Position numbers and translations under genes: made by a program
In this document: positions 45,868 to 53,712 of the stretch, in pieces
Layout: each line of letters opens with the position of its first letter
How positions within the stretch are numbered: the stretch's first letter is position 1
Assembly (NCBI RefSeq): GCF_001672755.1
Contig: NZ_LZKI01000131.1
Location: 1 to 62,402, forward strand
Length of the DNA: 62,402 nucleotides
Reading direction: 5' to 3'
Source of the DNA: Mycobacterium colombiense
GTDB lineage: Bacteria > Actinomycetota > Actinomycetes > Mycobacteriales > Mycobacteriaceae
The notes under the pieces: model-generated
Database searches by the model: none
Seen by the model: only the letters and a program-made list of their open reading frames with translations
Told to the model about the DNA's origin: nothing

Positions 45868-46822
45868 GCGAAGTCTCCAAAGATCGTCGATGGCTGACGC
45901 GCAACTGCACCACGGTCAGCACCAGCAAGACGGCGAACATCACCCACGCCAGCGCGGAGGCGTATCCGAATTCGAGGAACGAGAACGCATGCTGGAACAG
46001 CATGATGCCCAGGACGTAGGTCGCCGATTCCGGCCCGCCGCTGGGGCCGTTGAGCACATAGACCATGTCAAACGCCTGAAAAGCGTGGATGACCGAGATG
46101 ATGATCACGAACGATATTGACCCGCGGATCAACGGGACGGTGATGGAGACGAATTGCCTTACCTCGCTGGCGCCGTCGATCTTGGCCGCCTCGTAGACCG
46201 TTTCCGGTACGCCTTGCATCGCGGCCAGCAGGACGACGGTGGCGAAGGGCACGCTGCGCCAGACGCTGACGATGCACAGCGAGGCCATGGCCCAGTGAGG
46301 GTCGACCAACCACGGAACCGGGCCGAGCCCGACCCAGCCGAGCATGATGTTGAGCAGGCCGTTGTCGGTATTGAACACGAACTGCCACACCACCGCCATC
46401 ACGACCGACGAGATGGCCAGCGGCAGAAAGACAATCGTACGGAAGATGCCGATGCCCCGGACCTTCTGGTTCAGCACGCCCGCGACGGCCAGGCTGATGA
46501 GGACCGTCGGCACCACCGTTCCGAGGGTGAAGATCACCGTGTTGCGGATCGCGATCAGGAAGAGCGGGTCGGAGGTGAACAGGTCTGAAAAGTTCTTCAG
46601 GCCCACAAACTTCGGCGGGGTGAACACATCCCATTGCTGAAAACTCATGTACAGCGAAAAGCCCAGCGGAAAGAGCATGAACACGGAGACCGCCACCATG
46701 TTGGGGGCGACGAACAACCGGCCCGCCCAGGCGTGTCGGCGCCACGGGCTCGGATCGTCCGGGGCCTTCCGCGTCGCCCGCCCGGCCGGGGCGGTCACGC
46801 CAGGTGCGTCCATCGAGGTCAT
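45854..46822 (-). CDS. sugar ABC permease (MalF type, Rv2040c)
   Basis: A 322-residue permease with about six helices; the first is at residues ~35-58. EAA loop: YEAAKIDGASEVRQFVSITVPLIRG (residues ~205-230). The start at 46822 overlaps the binding-protein stop by four bases (ATGA); a longer frame would extend into that gene. It pairs with the MalG-type permease. Confidence 0.92.
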   Translation of the reverse strand: MTSMDAPGVTAPAGRATRKAPDDPSPWRRHAWAGRLFVAPNMVAVSVFMLFPLGFSLYMSFQQWDVFTPPKFVGLKNFSDLFTSDPLFLIAIRNTVIFTLGTVVPTVLISLAVAGVLNQKVRGIGIFRTIVFLPLAISSVVMAVVWQFVFNTDNGLLNIMLGWVGLGPVPWLVDPHWAMASLCIVSVWRSVPFATVVLLAAMQGVPETVYEAAKIDGASEVRQFVSITVPLIRGSISFVIIISVIHAFQAFDMVYVLNGPSGGPESATYVLGIMLFQHAFSFLEFGYASALAWVMFAVLLVLTVVQLRVSHRRSLETSRGLK

Positions 46823-48147
46823 GGGCTGCGCAGCACCTCGTCGACGGAGCGGGACAACCCGCTCAAGGAGGTAGCCGGCTCGCGGCCCCGCAGGACGGGG
46901 CCAAAGTTGCGGTCCATCAAGGCATTGACCTTCTCCCATGCCGGCGTGATCGGCAAGCCCTCCGAGAAAGCCGGCCCTTCGGTGAGCACGCTGAGATTGC
47001 CGAGTCGTCGATGGGCCTTGGCGAATCCGTCCGATCGCAGCGCCGACCGCAGCACCGGAACGAAGAGACAGGATTCACCGATCAAGGCCTGCCCGATGGG
47101 CCCGGTCGCGAACTTCACGAATTCCCACGCCTGCTCCTTGCGGGGGCTGCTCGCCGAGATGGCCAGTCCGGTGGCGCCGATATCGGAACACGCGGCGTGA
47201 CCCTTCCCCAGCGCCGGGCCGACGGGCAGCGGGGCGACATCGAAATCCAGGTCCTCGGCGCGGATGTAGGTCTGGTAGCGCCAGTGTCCGCCGAGCGCGA
47301 TCGCCGCCCGCCCCACGGCAAACAGGTTGGGCGTCGACATCGACTGCGTCTCTGATGCGTTGGGCGCAACCCGGTACTTGTTGGACAGATCGGCGTAGAA
47401 CTGCACCGCGTCCTGGAACGCTGCGTTGTCGAAGTTGAAGTGGGTCGGGTTCAGCCTCGGGTTGGACCAGGCGACGCCGTTGTTCATCGCGAACAGACCG
47501 GCCGAGTAGTAGGAACCCCAGGTGTTGACGAAACCGTACTGCGCGGCCCGCCCGGATGCGTCACGCTTGGTCAGCGCTCGCGCTGCGTCCAGGAATTCGG
47601 TGAAATCCCAAGGCTGTTCCCACGTCTTGGGCGGTGCGGGCACCCCGGCTTCGGCGAACAGCCGTTTGTTGTAGAACAAGTAGTTGCCCGACCACTGTTC
47701 GGGCAGCGCGTACTGCTTGTCGTTGAAGGTGAAGGTTTCGTACAGGGCCGGGATGCTGTCCGCCTTGAGCTGGTCGGCGAACGCCTTGTCGCGGGCCAAC
47801 AGCGTGTTCATGTCCAGCAGCACACCGCGGTCGGCGAGTTCGGCGTAGGACAGTTCCCACGCCATCAGCACGTCGGGGCATTTCCCGCCGACACAAAACG
47901 TCGAAAGCTGTTGCATGACGCCCGGACCGGACTGCACCGGCCGTACCTTGATATCGGGATGGCGGCGCGCAAACTCGTCGACGATGCGCATCCTGGCGTC
48001 ACGCTCGTCCGGGTTGGCCGCGAAAAAGAACGTCAGGGCGTCGTCGTCGTCCGAAGCGCACCCGGCCGGCCACGGTGCCAGTGCCGCCGCCGAAAGCGCG
48101 CCGGCGCCCCGCAGCAGGTTGCGCCGTCCGAACGGCTTATCGAGCAT
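46819..48147 (-). CDS. sugar-binding lipoprotein (Rv2041c type)
   Basis: A 442-residue family 1 solute-binding lipoprotein. The signal has GRRNLLRG, a Tat-like twin Arg, and a lipobox PAGC at residue ~30. The mature part has typical features (PDVLMAWELSYAELADRG, PEQWSGNYLFYNKRLFAEAGV, AWEFVKFATGP). Length and gene order match Rv2041c-Rv2038c of M. tuberculosis, an importer of unproven sugar substrate. Its start overlaps the ECF sigma gene by 11 bases. Confidence 0.92.
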   Translation of the reverse strand: MLDKPFGRRNLLRGAGALSAAALAPWPAGCASDDDDALTFFFAANPDERDARMRIVDEFARRHPDIKVRPVQSGPGVMQQLSTFCVGGKCPDVLMAWELSYAELADRGVLLDMNTLLARDKAFADQLKADSIPALYETFTFNDKQYALPEQWSGNYLFYNKRLFAEAGVPAPPKTWEQPWDFTEFLDAARALTKRDASGRAAQYGFVNTWGSYYSAGLFAMNNGVAWSNPRLNPTHFNFDNAAFQDAVQFYADLSNKYRVAPNASETQSMSTPNLFAVGRAAIALGGHWRYQTYIRAEDLDFDVAPLPVGPALGKGHAACSDIGATGLAISASSPRKEQAWEFVKFATGPIGQALIGESCLFVPVLRSALRSDGFAKAHRRLGNLSVLTEGPAFSEGLPITPAWEKVNALMDRNFGPVLRGREPATSLSGLSRSVDEVLRSP

Positions 48148-49132
48148 GGCTCTCCCGGTCTTGCCCCGTGTCCGGTTTCCCGGTCGACTGTGTCTGACGT
48201 CCTTGGTACCCGACGAGCATGTGACGTTCCTGGATCGGCCACCGCGGCAGCGTCAGCGCGGCCCGACGGATTCGCTCGGCATCGCCGGTGATGTCGATCG
48301 TGTTGATGCGATCGTCGGCGCCGATGCCGATCACCAGCAGGACCTGAGCGCGTCCGCGAGCCGCGAGCACGATGCCCGGCGCCCCGTCGACGAGCATGAC
48401 AGCACCGGCGCGCGCACGCTGGGCGAACCGGCGGGTCTCCTCGGCGACCCGGCGGGCGCCGCGCAACGTGGTCGGCACGCCCGCCGGAACGAGGGCCGGA
48501 TCGACCGTGCGCACCACCTCGGGGGCGAGCAGGTCGAGCAGGCCGGCGATGTCGCCGCCGCGCGAGGCCGACAGAAACGCCTCCACCACCTGCAGGTGGT
48601 CGGCCGTGCGGCGGGGCGGGGCGGGCGGCTCCGCGTGCAGGCGCCCGCGCGCCCTGCTGGCCAGCTTCTTGGTGGCCTCCGGTGACCGATCCATCAGCCC
48701 GGCGATCTGCTCGAACGGCATGCCGAAGACGTCGTGCAGCACGAACGCAACACGCTGCGCCGGGGACAGCCGGTCGAGCACGACGAGCAGGGCGCCGCTC
48801 ACCGACTCCGCCAGCAGAGTGTCCTCGTCGGCCGCCGCCGACGCCGTCTGGGCCAGCCGGTCCAGTTCGTCGGACCCGCCCAGCGGTAGCTCGGGGCGAC
48901 GCTTGCGCACCCGAAGCTGGTCGAACGCCTCGCGCGCGGTGATCGTGGTGAACCAGCCGGAGAGGTTGTCGACGGCGTCGAAGTCCGCACGACTGGCCTT
49001 GAGCCACGCCGATTGCACGGCGTCGTCGGCGTCGGCCACCGAGCCCAGCAGCTGGAACGCGACCGACCTGAGGTGCCGGCGATCGGCGTCGAAACGGCGT
49101 GCCAGATTTGCCAGATCCTTAGTTGCGCTCAT
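48137..49132 (-). CDS. ECF41-like sigma factor with SnoaL tail (SigJ type)
   Basis: A 331-residue sigma factor. Region 2: AFQLLGSVADADDAVQSAWLKASRADFDAVDNLSGWFTTITAREAFD (residues ~25-70). Region 4: DRLSPAQRVAFVLHDVFGMPFEQIAGLMDRSPEATKKLASRARGRL (~110-155). A SnoaL-like domain (~175-300) follows, which in ECF41 factors serves as a built-in regulator. M. tuberculosis SigJ has the same architecture. The gene is divergent from a DoxX-like gene and overlaps the ABC binding-protein gene, so the pair appears inserted into the pncA block. Confidence 0.88.
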   Translation of the reverse strand: MSATKDLANLARRFDADRRHLRSVAFQLLGSVADADDAVQSAWLKASRADFDAVDNLSGWFTTITAREAFDQLRVRKRRPELPLGGSDELDRLAQTASAAADEDTLLAESVSGALLVVLDRLSPAQRVAFVLHDVFGMPFEQIAGLMDRSPEATKKLASRARGRLHAEPPAPPRRTADHLQVVEAFLSASRGGDIAGLLDLLAPEVVRTVDPALVPAGVPTTLRGARRVAEETRRFAQRARAGAVMLVDGAPGIVLAARGRAQVLLVIGIGADDRINTIDITGDAERIRRAALTLPRWPIQERHMLVGYQGRQTQSTGKPDTGQDRESHAR

Positions 49133-49168
49133 GGGTCACCTTTCCCGCACGGAAGTCGTCAAGTAGAT

Positions 49169-49196
49169 GACCGCGTCCAACGGACTTCCTGTGACA
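49169..49196 (-). promoter_or_regulatory. ECF41-like promoter ahead of the sigma gene
   Basis: On the minus strand, TGTCACA (49196-49190) is followed after 16 bases by CGGTC (49173-49169). This resembles the published ECF41 promoter pattern TGTCACA-N16-CGTC and would drive the sigma gene itself, 37 bases before its ATG. Confidence 0.5.
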
Positions 49197-49211
49197 AAGG
49201 AGACAAGCACC

Positions 49212-49295
49212 ATGACCTTACCGATTGTGCGCCGCGGCGCGCACTGCAGGCATTCGACTCGCCGCTGCGGAAATCGCTGCGCGACAAGGGATTGA
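49212..49295 (+). CDS. possible 27-codon leader ORF before the DoxX-like gene
   Basis: An ATG behind a strong AAAGGAG site opens a 27-codon frame rich in Arg and with three Cys (residues 12, 19, 23). It ends five bases before the DoxX-like ATG, which itself has a poor ribosome site. It could couple translation of the next gene. Alternatively it is the start of a decayed gene, since another frame here reads ALQAFDSPLRKSLRDKG. Confidence 0.35.
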   Translation: MTLPIVRRGAHCRHSTRRCGNRCATRD

Positions 49296-49300
49296 TCCAG

Positions 49301-49651
49301 ATGAACACCGCACTTGTCGTGATCACGCTGATCACTGCCGCCATCACCGCCGCGATCGCGATCGCCGACTTCGTTCCGGCGCGATTCGTGCTGGCGAACT
49401 CTGCCCAGGTCGGGGTGCCGCGGTCGTGGTTGCCCGCGCTGGGCGCAGTGAAGCTGGCCGGGGCCGCCGGCATCGTTGTCGGCCTGCTGGGCCCGCGGGA
49501 ATTGGGCATCGCTGCCGCCGCCGGCCTGGTCGCGTTTTTCGTCGGAGCGGTGGCAACGCACCTGAGGGCACGCGTCCTGTACAACATCGCGTTTCCCGGC
49601 GCGTTTTTGTGCCTGTCCGCGGCTTCGCTGGCGCTGATGGTGGTCCGGTGA
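49301..49651 (+). CDS. DoxX-like small membrane protein
   Basis: A 116-residue membrane protein with four predicted helices (residues ~3-25, 45-65, 68-88, 95-114), matching the DoxX-like family (PRSWLPALGAVKLAGAAGIVVGLL). DoxX relatives often sit beside ECF41-type sigma factors as their regulated partner. It is divergent from the sigma gene. The role is probably membrane redox protection, by analogy only. Confidence 0.8.
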   Translation: MNTALVVITLITAAITAAIAIADFVPARFVLANSAQVGVPRSWLPALGAVKLAGAAGIVVGLLGPRELGIAAAAGLVAFFVGAVATHLRARVLYNIAFPGAFLCLSAASLALMVVR

Positions 49652-49663
49652 GGCATGCGGTGG

Positions 49664-50461
49664 TCAGGCGGGAAAGTACCTGATCCGGTTGATCGCGTTG
49701 CCGCGCCAGGCCACATCGGCGAACACGATAGCGCGCCCGTGACCCGAGTGGAGCGACACCGCAACGGTGGGCCCCGCGCTGTTCATCTTGGTCGTGTCAG
49801 CCCCGTCCAGTTGCTGCGCCAGCTCGGCCAGCTCGAGTGGATCGCGATCGCCCACAGTTATTGCGGCATCCGAGCACAGCAGCCGTGCCGCGGAAAACGT
49901 GTCTTTCCGCGCGACCGCGTCGAGGAAGGTGGTCACCAGCCGCTGGTGACGCGCTCCTACCCGACGGAATCCGGTCATGAAACCGACGGTCCCCCGCCAG
50001 CCTTGGTTGCTCAGCAGCCCCCTGGACAGATTCAGCGCGGGCCCCACCGCGCCGGAGCCCGTGCGCAGGAACTGCGCCATCATGGCGGGAAGCTCCCAGT
50101 AGGCCCGCAGTTCGCCAATCTTCCACTCGCCGTTGGCTTCTCGGAGGTCATAGCGCAGGAAGGCCGGAATGTACATCGTCACGGCCGAACCCATCGCCAC
50201 CTCGAGCTCGAGGTCACGTAACACCGCCGTGCCGACGACGATGTCGAGATCGCGATGGAACTTGATGTCACGCGGACCGATGAATGTGTCGTAGAAGCGG
50301 CCGATCTGCTCATGCCCCACGTGCGGTCGCGAGCCCACCGGGTCCTCGATCCGGCCGTCACCGGTGAACAGTCCCACCCACCCGGCGCGATCATGGGCGG
50401 CCGCCGCCTGCGGCGAGCGCTCCACGGCGGCCAGCAGTTCCCGATCCAGCGGCATCACCAT
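49664..50461 (-). CDS. SnoaL-like protein, Rv2042c type
   Basis: A 265-residue protein with two NTF2-like halves: residues ~10-130 (HDRAGWVGLFTGDGRIEDPVGSRPHVGHEQIGRFYDTF) and ~165-260. Length and position next to pncA match M. tuberculosis Rv2042c. Function is unknown. ATG at 50461 overlaps the pncA stop (TAATG), so it is coupled to pncA. Confidence 0.85.
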   Translation of the reverse strand: MVMPLDRELLAAVERSPQAAAAHDRAGWVGLFTGDGRIEDPVGSRPHVGHEQIGRFYDTFIGPRDIKFHRDLDIVVGTAVLRDLELEVAMGSAVTMYIPAFLRYDLREANGEWKIGELRAYWELPAMMAQFLRTGSGAVGPALNLSRGLLSNQGWRGTVGFMTGFRRVGARHQRLVTTFLDAVARKDTFSAARLLCSDAAITVGDRDPLELAELAQQLDGADTTKMNSAGPTVAVSLHSGHGRAIVFADVAWRGNAINRIRYFPA

Positions 50462-51021
50462 TACGGCCCCCCGACCAACTCGATGCCGGCGGAGCGCATT
50501 TCCGCCAGCGCCTCGGCAGCGGAGTCCACGGCCGCGGCCGCGGTCAGGTTTACCAGCACCCTGGTGGTCAGGCCCGCCGCCACCGCATCCTCGGCGGTTC
50601 GGCGGACGCAGAAGTCGGTGGCGATGCCGACCACGTCGACCTCGTCGACCCCACGCCGCCGCAACCAATCAAGCAGCGTCGTCCCGTTCTCGTCGACGCC
50701 CTCGAAACCGCTGTATGCGGCGGCGTGAGCGCCCTTGCGAAAGATCGCATCGAGGCGCCGGATGTCCAGGTCGGGCCGTAGATTCGCGCCCGCGCTTCCG
50801 GCGACGCAGTGCACTGGCCAGGTTGCGGAAAAGTCCGGCCGGTCGGAGAAATGATCACCCGGGTCGATGTGGAAGTCCTGGGTGGCCACGACGTAGCGGT
50901 AGCCCGGATCGCCGGACAGATAGTCGTTGATCGCGGGCGCCACCGCGGCGCCGCGGGCCGTCGGCACGGAGCCGCCCTCGCAAAAATCGTTTTGCACGTC
51001 GACGATGATCAACGCTCGCAC
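50461..51021 (-). CDS. pncA: nicotinamidase/pyrazinamidase PncA
   Basis: A 186-residue amidase, the same length as M. tuberculosis PncA and alignable without gaps. It converts nicotinamide to nicotinate in NAD recycling and activates pyrazinamide. The catalytic triad Asp8, Lys96 and Cys138 and the metal ligands Asp49, His51, His57 and His71 (DFHIDPGDH, WPVHC) are all present. Position 137 is Phe instead of His. The start is GTG at 51021, giving VRALIIVDVQNDF; a GTG/ATG further upstream (51051) adds ten residues. Confidence 0.95.
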   Translation of the reverse strand: MRALIIVDVQNDFCEGGSVPTARGAAVAPAINDYLSGDPGYRYVVATQDFHIDPGDHFSDRPDFSATWPVHCVAGSAGANLRPDLDIRRLDAIFRKGAHAAAYSGFEGVDENGTTLLDWLRRRGVDEVDVVGIATDFCVRRTAEDAVAAGLTTRVLVNLTAAAAVDSAAEALAEMRSAGIELVGGP

Positions 51022-51122
51022 GCGCTCCACCCTATCGGTGTGCACCTCCATGTCTATGCCGGTCTAGCTGGGGATATCGACCCCACGGTTTGCTCGACAG
51101 GCAGCCGGGTAATACACCCGCC

Positions 51123-52124
51123 ATGGTGCTCAGGAGAATCGCGCGACCCCTGTTATCAGTGGCTTTCATCGGGCAAGGAGTCAATTCACTGCTCAATCCC
51201 AAATCCGCGGCCGAGGCCGCGGCCCCGGCGGTGGACGGTCTTCAGGCGTTGCCGGATTCGGTGAGCAGCAGCATCCCCAGCGACCCCGAGACGGTCGCGC
51301 AGATCACCGCGGCGGTTCAAATCGGCGGCGGCCTGCTGCTTGCCACGGGCAAACTCCCCCGCATCGCGTCGGCGGCGCTCGCGGTGACGGTGTTGCCGGC
51401 CAACCTTGGGACGCACTCGTTCTGGAACGAGAGCGACCCGGTGGCCAAAGCCCAGAAACGCCAACAATTTCTCACCGACCTCAGCCTGTTGGGCGGCCTG
51501 CTGATCGCCTCCGCCGACACCGCCGGTAAGCCCTCACTCGGGTGGCGCGGACGGCGGGCGGCGGAACGGCTCTCCGAGCGGGTGTCGTCGGCGTGGCCCG
51601 GTTCCGATGACTCGGCCTTCGATGCCGATTTCTCCGAGCTGGGTGATCGGATCGCACACGGCTTGCAGGTCGGCGCCGAGCGGGGCCGCGAACTCGCCAG
51701 CACCGCCGCCGAGCGTGGCGCGCCCTACGCCGAGGCCGCACTCGAACGCGGCCGCGAACTGGCCAGCACCGCGGCGGAACGCAGCAGGCCGTTGGCTAAG
51801 AAGGCGCGCAAGCGTGGCGAGGAATGGGCCGACGAGGCCGCCGACCGCGCAGCGTACCTGGCCGAGAAGGCACGCAAGCGCAGCGAAGAACTCGCCGACG
51901 AGGCCGCCGACCGCGCCGCGCCGCTGGCCAAGAAGGCCCGCAAGCGCAGTGAGAAACTGGCCAAGAAGGCGCGCAAACGCAGCGAGAAGCTGGCCGGCAC
52001 GGCACGGGCACGCGGCGAGGAATTCGCCGAAACCGCCCGTCAGCGTGGCAGCGATCTGGCCGACACCGCGCGCGAGCGAGTCGGCAGTCAGGTCGACACC
52101 GGCCGCCGCAAGCTGTCCTGGTAG
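51123..52124 (+). CDS. DoxX-family protein with lysine-rich repeat tail
   Basis: A 333-residue protein. Residues ~1-135 form a DoxX-like membrane domain (RIARPLLSVAFIGQGVNSLLNP, then GGGLLLATGKLPRIAS, LGTHSFW). Residues ~185-333 are a charged helical tail of near-repeats: ERGRELASTAAER twice, then units like KKARKRSEELADEAADRAA. The tail is basic and heptad-like, recalling the Lys-rich C-terminus of the heparin-binding adhesin HBHA. It may bind DNA, glycans or the envelope; this is inference. ATG at 51123 is the family start. Confidence 0.85.
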   Translation: MVLRRIARPLLSVAFIGQGVNSLLNPKSAAEAAAPAVDGLQALPDSVSSSIPSDPETVAQITAAVQIGGGLLLATGKLPRIASAALAVTVLPANLGTHSFWNESDPVAKAQKRQQFLTDLSLLGGLLIASADTAGKPSLGWRGRRAAERLSERVSSAWPGSDDSAFDADFSELGDRIAHGLQVGAERGRELASTAAERGAPYAEAALERGRELASTAAERSRPLAKKARKRGEEWADEAADRAAYLAEKARKRSEELADEAADRAAPLAKKARKRSEKLAKKARKRSEKLAGTARARGEEFAETARQRGSDLADTARERVGSQVDTGRRKLSW

Positions 52125-52151
52125 TCACGGGAGCGGTCAGCCCGGTTCGAG

Positions 52152-52730
52152 CTAGTCGGGCCAGCGGGCCCGCAGGTTCTCCGGCGCCCACGCAGGCCAC
52201 TCGGGTGCGCCGACCGTCAGGCCGCCGCTGAGCCGCGCCACGACGCGCGGGCCGCGCAGCCGGCTGTTGTCGTAGACCGTCGCGAGGTCAGACAACGCGA
52301 TGGCCTCGGCAACCGGCGTCCACAACCGACGGTGGCGCTCACGGATCTTGGCTTCCGGCACGTCATGACCGCCGGCCCTTACGCGGTGCCGGACGCGTTC
52401 CACCGCAAGGTCTTCCGGGATGAGGAGCACATGCAGCACGACGGTGAAGCCCGCGCGGCGCGCGTCATGGACGAGGTCCAGCTTGGAGGGATGGGAAAAC
52501 ACCGTCTCGGCGACGAAGGACCGACCCAGTTCGATCAGCTTGGCGCGGGTTTCGGCGGCGATGCGCGCGGCGTCGTAGGAACGCGACGCCGGATCCTCCG
52601 GCCAGCGCTGCCGCGCGATCTCGTCGGCATTGACCACGAGGCTTCCCGGCAACAGCGGCGCCAGGGTGAACGCGATGAACGTGGATTTACCGGCACCGTT
52701 CGGCCCGACCACCAGATCAAGTCGATCCAT
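52152..52730 (-). CDS. zeta-toxin-like P-loop kinase
   Basis: A 192-residue P-loop protein with GPNGAGKST (residues ~9-17), NADEIARQRWPEDP after the first strand, and FVAETVFSHPSKLDLV, a pattern shared with zeta toxins that phosphorylate UDP-N-acetylglucosamine. It lies 30 bases downstream of a ParD-like gene, the arrangement of a type II toxin-antitoxin operon. It could also be a non-toxic kinase of the same fold. Confidence 0.75.
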   Translation of the reverse strand: MDRLDLVVGPNGAGKSTFIAFTLAPLLPGSLVVNADEIARQRWPEDPASRSYDAARIAAETRAKLIELGRSFVAETVFSHPSKLDLVHDARRAGFTVVLHVLLIPEDLAVERVRHRVRAGGHDVPEAKIRERHRRLWTPVAEAIALSDLATVYDNSRLRGPRVVARLSGGLTVGAPEWPAWAPENLRARWPD

Positions 52731-52760
52731 CGGGCCGCCGAACCGCCGACGATCGCCGGG

Positions 52761-53150
52761 TCAGCGCCCGACCGCGAGCACCACCGCGGCGCCGTCGGGC
52801 CGGTGCTCGACGATCTCGCCGTCATCATTGAGGGCCACCGTGGTGACCCCCTGCCCGGCCAGCGTCGCCCCGTAGTTGGTGCGCGCCAGGCTTTCTTCGA
52901 TGGCCGCGGAGATCTCGGCGTTGAACACCACGCCCTCCTCGACGGTGAGCTCGCTGGTAGCGAGCTGGCCGGCAAGGGCGGCTTCCACCCGTCGCCGCGA
53001 AGCGGTGTGCTGGCTGGACACCGCGCGCCCGACCCGCGCCCAGTGGTCGAGTTGCTGCTTGGCAGAGCGGCTCTGCCGGGCACCCTCAGCCGCCGCGCTG
53101 TCCATCAGGTCGGACGCGACCCGCGTGACACGATCGAGCGCCTCGGCCAT
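52761..53150 (-). CDS. ParD-like antitoxin
   Basis: A 129-residue protein. EALDRVTRVASDLMDSAAAEGARQSRSAKQQLDHWARVGRAV (residues ~3-45) is the ParD-like family signature for antitoxins, with a ribbon-helix-helix DNA-binding part. The C-terminal half would contact the toxin. ATG at 53150 has GGAGGA at good spacing; the open frame's first codon is a TTG four codons earlier. A 7+3+7 palindrome lies 33-49 bases upstream, as expected for autoregulation. Confidence 0.75.
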   Translation of the reverse strand: MAEALDRVTRVASDLMDSAAAEGARQSRSAKQQLDHWARVGRAVSSQHTASRRRVEAALAGQLATSELTVEEGVVFNAEISAAIEESLARTNYGATLAGQGVTTVALNDDGEIVEHRPDGAAVVLAVGR

Positions 53151-53182
53151 GGCTTCCTCCAATGCAACACTTCGTTACAATC

Positions 53183-53199
53183 TGTAGCACAATGCTACA
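53183..53199. promoter_or_regulatory. TGTAGCA-CAA-TGCTACA operator
   Basis: A perfect 7+3+7 inverted repeat ahead of the ParD-like gene and inside the 67-base gap before gntK. A nearby TTACAATCTGTAG adds related half-sites. It is a probable antitoxin operator. Confidence 0.65.
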
Positions 53200-53217
53200 C
53201 GGTTGGGCAGGTCCCGG

Positions 53218-53712
53218 CTACCCGCGAGTCTGTACGACGGTATCCACGATCGCGTCGACATCGGGGCCCACGTCGACGGTCATGCCGGCCTCGTCGGGAC
53301 CGAGCGGTTCCAGCGTGTCCAGTTGCGAGCGCAGCAGCGCGGCCGGCATGAAGTGGTCGGTCCGGGTCGCCAACCGGCCGCCGATCAGCTCGGCCGATCC
53401 CGAGAGGTGCAGGAACTCCGCGCCCGGGCAGTGCGCGCGCAACTGGTCGCGATATTTGCGCTTCAGCGCCGAACAACTCACCACGCCGCCGTCGCGGTGG
53501 GCCGCCAACCAGTCGCCGACCCGCTCCAACCAGGGATAGCGGTCACCATCGTCGAGCGGCTCGCCGGCCGCCATCTTGGCGATGTTGGCGGCCGGATGCA
53601 GGGTGTCGGCGTCGACGAACGGAACCCGCAAGCGCTGCGCGAGCGCCGCCCCTACCGTCGACTTGCCCGATCCGGAGACGCCCATCACCACGACGGGGGC
53701 CGATCCGTTCAC
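53218..53712 (-). CDS. gntK: gluconokinase
   Basis: A 164-residue carbohydrate kinase that makes 6-phosphogluconate. The P-loop GVSGSGKST is at residues ~11-19; DADTLHPAANIAKMAAGEPLDDGDRYPWL and CSALKRKYRDQLR are family hallmarks. Length is typical. Its first base is next to the stop of the upstream kinase-fusion gene, so the two are coupled. Confidence 0.93.
   Translation of the reverse strand: MNGSAPVVVMGVSGSGKSTVGAALAQRLRVPFVDADTLHPAANIAKMAAGEPLDDGDRYPWLERVGDWLAAHRDGGVVSCSALKRKYRDQLRAHCPGAEFLHLSGSAELIGGRLATRTDHFMPAALLRSQLDTLEPLGPDEAGMTVDVGPDVDAIVDTVVQTRG

Noticed and set aside
50608..50613. PncA His137 to Phe as a loss of function
   Set aside because: Other active nicotinamidases have an aromatic residue here and all catalytic and metal ligands are intact.
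51660..52110. DNA tandem repeat or CRISPR-like array in the DoxX tail
   Set aside because: The periodicity is protein-level and in frame, with diverged DNA units and no spacers; no CRISPR array or cas gene is present in the window.
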